Assembly: GCA_007135015.1 (NCBI GenBank)
Contig: SLJS01000286.1
Span: forward strand, 1 to 10,464
Direction: 5' to 3'
DNA from: Alcanivorax sp.
Lineage (GTDB): Bacteria > Pseudomonadota > Gammaproteobacteria > Pseudomonadales > Alcanivoracaceae
DNA: 10,464 bases
Positions 7,839 to 10,464 of this stretch are shown one piece after another. Below the pieces are notes generated by a model. It was not told the origin of the DNA. It did no database searches and saw only the letters and a program-made list of their open reading frames with translations. The position numbers were made by a program, and so were the translations under genes. Within the stretch, counting starts at the first letter, position 1. Every line of letters begins with the position of its first letter.

Positions 7839-7890
7839 CGTTTGTCGGCAGCACCTTGACACAGAACACCCCGGAACACCCACGATAGAC

Positions 7891-7957
7891 TCGCCTCTCG
7901 CCTCTCGCCTCTCGCCTCTCGCCTCTCGCCTCTCGCCTCTCGCCTCTCGCCTCTCGC
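7891..7957 (-). repeat. Perfect heptanucleotide tandem array, 9.6 copies of TCGCCTC (GAGGCGA on minus)
   Basis: Nine identical, uninterrupted copies of TCGCCTC from 7891 to 7953, then TCGC. Read on the minus strand and rotated, the unit is GCGAGAG, which fits the RCRAGRG consensus of the array after tonB. Perfect identity suggests recent expansion or ongoing slippage. The array ends 30 bp before the tonB -35 box. Confidence 0.95.
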
Positions 7958-7971
7958 GCCCAACGGGCGCG
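7955..7971. repeat. Hairpin capping the heptamer array
   Basis: CGCGCCC (7955–7961), loop AAC, GGGCGCG (7965–7971): a perfect 7-bp GC stem that includes the last bases of the array. It lies 16 bp before the tonB -35 box. No T-tract follows. Confidence 0.5.
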
Positions 7972-7987
7972 CCCGGCTGGACAAACA

Positions 7988-8017
7988 CTGACCCGATGGG
8001 CAGACTGCCGATATAAT
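7988..8017 (+). promoter_or_regulatory. Promoter of tonB
   Basis: A perfect TATAAT (8012–8017) with CTGACC (7988–7993) 18 bp upstream as a 4/6 match to the -35 consensus. The predicted start near 8024 leaves a leader of about 20 nt to the ATG at 8043. No obvious operator such as a Fur box was recognised. Confidence 0.6.
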
Positions 8018-8042
8018 CACAGAAAGTACCCCGCGAGCATCG

Positions 8043-8936
8043 ATGCCCACCCAGGGACAAGCACCCGTAACCCCGGCCGACCGGCTCAGCTTCACCCTCT
8101 TTGTCGCGACCGTTGTCCACGCCGTGATCATCCTTGGCGTGGGCTTCGCTCCGAACCAGGACTCGCGGGCGGCCAGCAATACCCTGGAAGTCACCATCGC
8201 CCAGCAGCGCGCCGAGGAAACCCCGGACGACGCGGAGTTCCTGGCTCAGGCCGACCAGCTGGGCTCCGGCGACGAAGAGGACGAACGCGAGGTGACCACG
8301 GATCGCGAAACCGACTTCGCGGACCCGGAAGTCGCCGATGTGCAGCTGGAGCCGCCGGGCATGCCCGCCGAGCGCGAACACCAGCCCCGGGAGCTGGTGG
8401 TCACCACCCATGACACCTCGCCGCGCCGCGTGGACAGCCGCGAGCCGGACGACACTGTCCCCGACGCCCCGGTCTCGGAGACCGAATCCCTGCAAGAACT
8501 CAGCCGCGAGATTGCCAGCCTCCAGGCGCGGCTGGACGAACAGCGCCAGGCCTACGCCAAGCGCCCGCGCAGAAACGTGCTCAGTGCCAACTCCACCATG
8601 GCCCATCACGAAGCCCTGTACCTGAACGCCTTCCGCCGCGAGGTCGAGGAAATGGGAACACGCCATTTCCCCAGCCAGGCGCTGGCGCGGAACATCTTCG
8701 GCAATGTGCGGCTGCTGGTGGCGCTGGACCCGGACGGCGAGGTGCGTGAAATCCAGGTGCTGCAGTCCTCCGGCCATGCCTTCCTCGACGAGGCCGCCAG
8801 GCAGAGCGTGCGCCTGGCCGCCCCCTTCGCGCCCTTCAACGAAGAAATGCGTGACGACACGGACATTCTCGAGATCATCCGCACCTGGCGCTTCGACCGC
8901 CACGAACGGGTGACGACACGGGCCGGGGAGCGCTGA
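8043..8936 (+). CDS. tonB: TonB-family energy transducer, positional counterpart of TonB3
   Basis: Inner-membrane-anchored periplasmic protein that passes proton-motive energy from ExbB/ExbD to outer-membrane partners. The 297 residues show a short cytoplasmic N-terminus, one membrane helix (about 16–36, LSFTLFVATVVHAVIILGVG, with His26 as the likely conserved TonB helix histidine), a long periplasmic linker and a TonB C-terminal domain (about 190–288: YLNAFRREVEEMG, NVRLLVALDPDGEVREIQVL, SSGHAFLDEAA, ILEIIRTWRF). The linker is odd. It lacks the usual Pro-Glu/Pro-Lys repeats; residues 55–150 are rich in Asp/Glu, followed by a predicted coiled coil (about 148–175). It stands between gshB and yqgE next to pil-chp, like P. 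aeruginosa tonB3, reported as needed for normal twitching; the same role here is inference. No exbB/exbD is present in the window. The ribosome site is weak (GCGAG). Confidence 0.9.
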   Translation: MPTQGQAPVTPADRLSFTLFVATVVHAVIILGVGFAPNQDSRAASNTLEVTIAQQRAEETPDDAEFLAQADQLGSGDEEDEREVTTDRETDFADPEVADVQLEPPGMPAEREHQPRELVVTTHDTSPRRVDSREPDDTVPDAPVSETESLQELSREIASLQARLDEQRQAYAKRPRRNVLSANSTMAHHEALYLNAFRREVEEMGTRHFPSQALARNIFGNVRLLVALDPDGEVREIQVLQSSGHAFLDEAARQSVRLAAPFAPFNEEMRDDTDILEIIRTWRFDRHERVTTRAGER

Positions 8937-8947
8937 GGGGAAGAAAT

Positions 8948-9017
8948 AAGGGACAAGGGGCAAGGGACAAGGGACAAGGGGCAAGGGGCAAGGGGCAAGA
9001 AGCAAGGGGCGAGCGGC
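8948..9017 (+). repeat. Heptanucleotide array AAGGGRC, ten units, G-quadruplex-prone
   Basis: Units in order: AAGGGAC, AAGGGGC, AAGGGAC, AAGGGAC, AAGGGGC three times, AAGAAGC, AAGGGGC, GAGCGGC. Rotated, they read RCAAGGG, within the RCRAGRG family shared with the array before tonB. It starts 11 bp after the tonB stop. Seven consecutive runs of three or four G, separated by 3–4 bases, fit the G-quadruplex pattern on the coding strand, so the tonB transcript would carry it in its 3' UTR if it reads through. Confidence 0.9.
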
Positions 9018-9059
9018 AGGGAAGAAGGGATCCCCCTTCCCTGTGAGGGTGTCGTAAAA

Positions 9060-9098
9060 CCCCCTCTCCCCTTGTGGGAGAGGGTTGGGGAGAGGGGG
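9060..9098 (+). repeat. REP-like palindrome, copy 1
   Basis: Inner perfect stem CCCTCTCCC (9062–9070) / GGGAGAGGG (9076–9084) with a 5-nt loop. An alternative perfect 12-bp stem pairs CCCCCTCTCCCC (9060–9071) with GGGGAGAGGGGG (9087–9098). The right half holds G-runs 9076–9078, 9082–9084, 9087–9090 and 9094–9098 with 2–3 nt loops, a G-quadruplex motif on the plus strand. Confidence 0.85.
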
Positions 9099-9100
9099 AA

Positions 9101-9113
9101 GGCTACGGTAGCC
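9101..9113. repeat. Near-perfect palindrome between the REP-like copies
   Basis: GGCTAC, single G, GTAGCC: 6-bp arms around one base. It lies three bases inside the inner edge of copy 1 and belongs to the spacer of the inverted pair. Confidence 0.5.
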
Positions 9114-9143
9114 CCACTGCTTGATGCTTTCCCGTAATTCAAT

Positions 9144-9181
9144 CCCCCTCTCCCTGTCCCTCTCCCACGGCGGGGAGAGGG
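9144..9181 (-). repeat. REP-like palindrome, copy 2 (inverted relative to copy 1)
   Basis: Inner stem CCCTCTCCC (9158–9166) / GGGAGAGGG (9173–9181), 6-nt loop. The reverse complement of the whole segment matches copy 1 across its length except in the loop and in a 2–3 base linker, so copies 1 and 2 form a long inverted repeat with a 45-bp spacer. The G-quadruplex motif lies on the minus strand here. Confidence 0.85.
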
Positions 9182-9206
9182 AACCCTCCAGCAAGGCCGC
9201 CAAGGC

Positions 9207-9238
9207 CCGGATTCCAGCACGGCGCCAGATTCTTCGCG
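9207..9238 (+). repeat. 32-bp direct repeat, copy 1
   Basis: Starts CCGGATTCCAGCACGG and ends GCCAGATTCTTCGCG. It matches copy 2 at 29 of 32 positions and its end overlaps the left arm of the hairpin 9233–9254. Confidence 0.9.
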
Positions 9239-9254
9239 CTGCAAGTAGCGCGAA
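9233..9254. repeat. Hairpin overlapping direct-repeat copy 1 and the spacer
   Basis: TTCGCGCT (9233–9240), loop GCAAGT, AGCGCGAA (9247–9254): a perfect 8-bp stem. The left arm overlaps the last six bases of direct-repeat copy 1. The following AAAACC is on the wrong strand for a plus-strand terminator. Confidence 0.6.
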
Positions 9255-9258
9255 AACC

Positions 9259-9290
9259 CCGGATTCCGGCACGATGCCAGATTCTTCGCG
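9259..9290 (+). repeat. 32-bp direct repeat, copy 2
   Basis: Starts CCGGATTCCGGCACGAT and ends GCCAGATTCTTCGCG, 52 bp downstream of copy 1. The three differences (A/G, G/A, C/T) are all transitions. Confidence 0.9.
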
Positions 9291-9362
9291 GCCCAGGGCC
9301 CGCCCCCACAGCTTCCCGCATGGCTGGTTGCGTGCGCAAGGGTTCGCCCGGATACTGTCGAC

Positions 9363-9926
9363 ATGAATGAAACGAGCCTTGCCCAGCAGCTTCTCGTCGC
9401 GATGCCGCAGCTGGCCGACCCCAGCTTCGAGCAGACGGTGACCTACATCATCGAGCACAACGAGGAGGGGGCCATGGGCATCACGCTCAACCGGCCCATC
9501 AGTCTGAGCCTCACCGAGATCCTCCAGGACCTGGAGATCGAGACCACGCGCCCGATCAGCGGCCGCCACCAGGTGGTCTGCGGCGGCCCCGTGCAGCCCG
9601 AGGCCGGCTTTATCCTGCATCCGCCGGACGGCAATGGCTGGGACTCCACGATCGAGCTGCTAGAGGGCCTGTGCCTGACCACTTCACGGGACATTCTCGA
9701 GGCCATTGGCCACGGGGAGGGCCCCTCCGAGTCACTGATCGCGCTGGGCTATGCTGCCTGGGGCCCGGGTCAGCTGGAGCAGGAGCTGGCGGACAACGCC
9801 TGGCTGTCCACGCCGGCGAGCCTGGAGCTGATCTTCGAGGTGCCCTTCGCGCAGCGCTGGCAGGCCGCCGCCCGCCAGCTGGGGGTGGACATGAGCCTGA
9901 TCTCCACCCAGAGCGGGCATGGGTGA
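9363..9926 (+). CDS. yqgE: YqgE/AlgH family protein (UPF0301)
   Basis: Conserved cytoplasmic protein of 187 residues, full length for the family; its biochemical role is not established (AlgH in Pseudomonas was linked to alginate regulation). Family marks are easy to see: LLVAMPQLADPSFEQTVTYI (10–29), EHNEEGAMGITLNRP (31–45), CGGPVQPEAGFILHPP (73–88), TTSRDILEAIG (106–116), ALGYAAWGPGQLEQEL (127–142), DNAWLSTPA (144–152) and RWQAAARQLGVD (165–176). The ATG at 9363 gives the usual N-terminus; no good ribosome binding site is visible, which may mean a leaderless or short-leader transcript. It overlaps ruvX by 8 bp, so translation is probably coupled. Confidence 0.95.
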   Translation: MNETSLAQQLLVAMPQLADPSFEQTVTYIIEHNEEGAMGITLNRPISLSLTEILQDLEIETTRPISGRHQVVCGGPVQPEAGFILHPPDGNGWDSTIELLEGLCLTTSRDILEAIGHGEGPSESLIALGYAAWGPGQLEQELADNAWLSTPASLELIFEVPFAQRWQAAARQLGVDMSLISTQSGHG

Positions 9927-10347
9927 GCCGCCCGCCTCGGTGCTGGGGCTGGATTACGGAACCCGCAAGATCGGCGTTGCCAGCGGCCAGGCGGTCACCG
10001 GCGGCGCCAGCCCCCTGCCCGCGCTGAACTGCCGCGACGGCGCCCCGGATTGGGACGGGATCGAACGGTTGCTGGATGAATGGCAGCCGCAGGCGCTGGT
10101 GGTGGGCCTGCCGCTGAACATGGACGACAGCGAAAGCGAGCTCAGCGAACGAGCCCGACGCTTCGCCCGGCAACTGGAAGGCCGCTTCCGGCTGCCGGTG
10201 TGGCTGGTGGACGAGCGCCTGTCCACCCGGGAGGCCCGCGAGCGAATGGGCCAGCGCTACCGCGGCGGGCCCGACCCCCGCGTTGACAGCGAGGCGGCGG
10301 CGCTCATCATTGAAGGCTTCTATCGTGACGGGGGGCATCGCCCGTGA
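9919..10347 (+). CDS. ruvX: RuvX/YqgF, RNase H-fold nuclease family (putative pre-16S rRNA nuclease)
   Basis: Small RuvC/RNase H-fold protein, in E. coli implicated in maturing the 5' end of 16S rRNA and earlier proposed as a Holliday-junction resolvase. The 142 residues carry LGLDYGTRKIGVASG (9–23, Asp12 in the active site), VVGLPLNMDDSESELS (61–76), VDERLST (97–103) and VDSEAAALIIEGF (122–134, Asp123), so the acidic active-site set appears intact. It begins within the end of yqgE (8-bp overlap), and its stop overlaps the GTG of pyrR, consistent with one transcript. The start is supported by the family-like N-terminus. Confidence 0.95.
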   Translation: MGEPPASVLGLDYGTRKIGVASGQAVTGGASPLPALNCRDGAPDWDGIERLLDEWQPQALVVGLPLNMDDSESELSERARRFARQLEGRFRLPVWLVDERLSTREARERMGQRYRGGPDPRVDSEAAALIIEGFYRDGGHRP

Positions 10348-10464
10348 ACATTTCCGCAGATCGCATCCAGACCCTGCTTGACGAGCTTGCCCGGCAGCTC
10401 GCCGAGAGTGGCCCCGCGCAACCCGCCCTGGTGGGCATCCACTCCGGCGGTGTCCAGGTGGCCG
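10344..10464 (+). CDS. pyrR: PyrR-like pyrimidine regulator / uracil phosphoribosyltransferase, N-terminus (cut by window edge)
   Basis: The open frame from the GTG at 10344, whose GTGA overlaps the ruvX stop by four bases, runs off the right edge after 40 codons. The product begins MNISADRIQTLLDELARQLA and continues to ALVGIHSGGVQVA, matching the N-terminal helix and first strand of PyrR-type phosphoribosyltransferases (ALVGI.[ST]GG..VA). A G-run about eight bases upstream can serve as ribosome site. The place after ruvX and (in Pseudomonas) before pyrB supports the call. The phosphoribosyl-pyrophosphate-binding motif is outside the window, so activity cannot be judged. Confidence 0.8.
   Translation, partial: MNISADRIQTLLDELARQLAESGPAQPALVGIHSGGVQVA

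Larger units (their letters stand above)
7699..8042. other. gshB–tonB intergenic region (344 bp) with heptamer repeats and hairpins
   Basis: No coding sequence is supported here. In order: a small hairpin directly after the gshB stop (7700–7714), a decayed heptamer array (7765–7792), a hairpin (7816–7838), a perfect heptamer array (7891–7957) ending in a hairpin (7955–7971), and the tonB promoter (7988–8017). No T-tract terminator is seen. Confidence 0.7.
9060..9181. mobile_element. REPIN-like doublet (two inverted REP-like palindromes)
   Basis: Two palindromic, GC-rich units of about 38 bp in inverted orientation around a 45-bp spacer, the layout of REPINs that RAYT transposases mobilise in Pseudomonas and enterics. 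No transposase is present in the window and no target-site duplication was recognised, so non-autonomous mobility is inference. Confidence 0.5.
8937..9362. other. tonB–yqgE intergenic region (426 bp) packed with repeats
   Basis: No coding sequence is supported. Contents in order: G-rich heptamer array (8948–9017), an imperfect palindrome around GGGATCCC (arms GGGAAG 9019–9024 and CTTCCC 9036–9041), an inverted pair of REP-like palindromes (9060–9098 and 9144–9181) with a small palindrome between them, then two 32-bp direct repeats (9207–9238, 9259–9290). The remaining 70 bp before yqgE shows only a weak promoter-like pair (TTGCGT 9328, GATACT 9351). Confidence 0.8.

Noticed and set aside
7856..7861. 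Perfect TTGACA, possible -35 box inside the gshB–tonB gap
   Set aside because: The nearest -10-like sequence (GATAGA at 7884) is 22 bp away, too far. The TATAAT at 8012 is better paired with CTGACC.
7891..7957. CRISPR array
   Set aside because: Units are contiguous 7-mers without spacers, so this is a simple tandem repeat.
9207..9290. CRISPR or attachment-site pair from the 32-bp direct repeats
   Set aside because: There are only two copies with a 20-bp spacer that is mostly a hairpin arm; no cas, integrase or tRNA gene is present.
9328..9356. Promoter for yqgE (TTGCGT, 17 bp, GATACT)
   Set aside because: Only 3/6 and 4/6 consensus matches, and the start would fall on the ATG itself; too weak to list as a feature.
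7332..9620. 762-codon open frame on the minus strand across gshB, tonB, the repeats and yqgE
   Set aside because: It runs antisense to three well-identified genes and reads through both repeat arrays. It is an artefact of high GC and of period-7 repeats that happen to lack stops.

Overview
The window is GC-rich, densely coded proteobacterial DNA. Every recognised protein, and the gene order itself, points to a gammaproteobacterium. From memory, the order pyrR–ruvX–yqgE–tonB–gshB–pilG–pilH–pilI–pilJ–pilK–chpA is that of the Pseudomonas aeruginosa Pil-Chp locus. Protein style (acidic linkers, GC-rich codons) would suit a free-living, perhaps Ectothiorhodospiraceae-like lineage, but the genus cannot be read from the sequence.

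Left part (1–6513, minus strand): the type IV pilus chemosensory operon, transcribed right to left as pilG, pilH (two single-domain response regulators), pilI (CheW adaptor), pilJ (transmembrane methyl-accepting receptor), pilK (CheR methyltransferase) and chpA/pilL (hybrid histidine kinase, cut by the left window edge). Spacers are 27–69 bp, except a 146-bp gap before chpA. Together they form one signalling pathway: PilJ senses, PilI couples it to ChpA, ChpA phosphorylates PilG and PilH, and PilK modifies PilJ. The output controls pilus extension and retraction and, in Pseudomonas, cAMP.

Middle (6514–8936): a divergent intergenic region carries a sigma70-like promoter for gshB (glutathione synthetase). 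A 344-bp intergenic region follows, with a perfect 9.6-copy heptanucleotide tandem array, then a consensus -10 box and tonB. This tonB occupies the place of P. aeruginosa tonB3, which is known to affect twitching motility, so it may belong functionally with the pilus genes.

Right part (8937–10464, plus strand): a 426-bp intergenic region made almost entirely of repeats. It holds a second heptamer array with strong G-quadruplex potential, a pair of inverted REP-like palindromes (REPIN-like) that also carry G-quadruplex motifs, and two 32-bp direct repeats 52 bp apart with a perfect hairpin overlapping the first copy and the spacer. After it come yqgE, ruvX (yqgF) and the start of pyrR, tightly overlapping and probably co-transcribed.

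No new protein system is visible; the coding part is a conserved locus. The unusual content is the repeat landscape. Three or four period-7 arrays share the consensus RCRAGRG (or one mismatch from it): both sides of tonB, in inverted orientation upstream of tonB, and in a decayed form containing the pilJ ribosome binding site.
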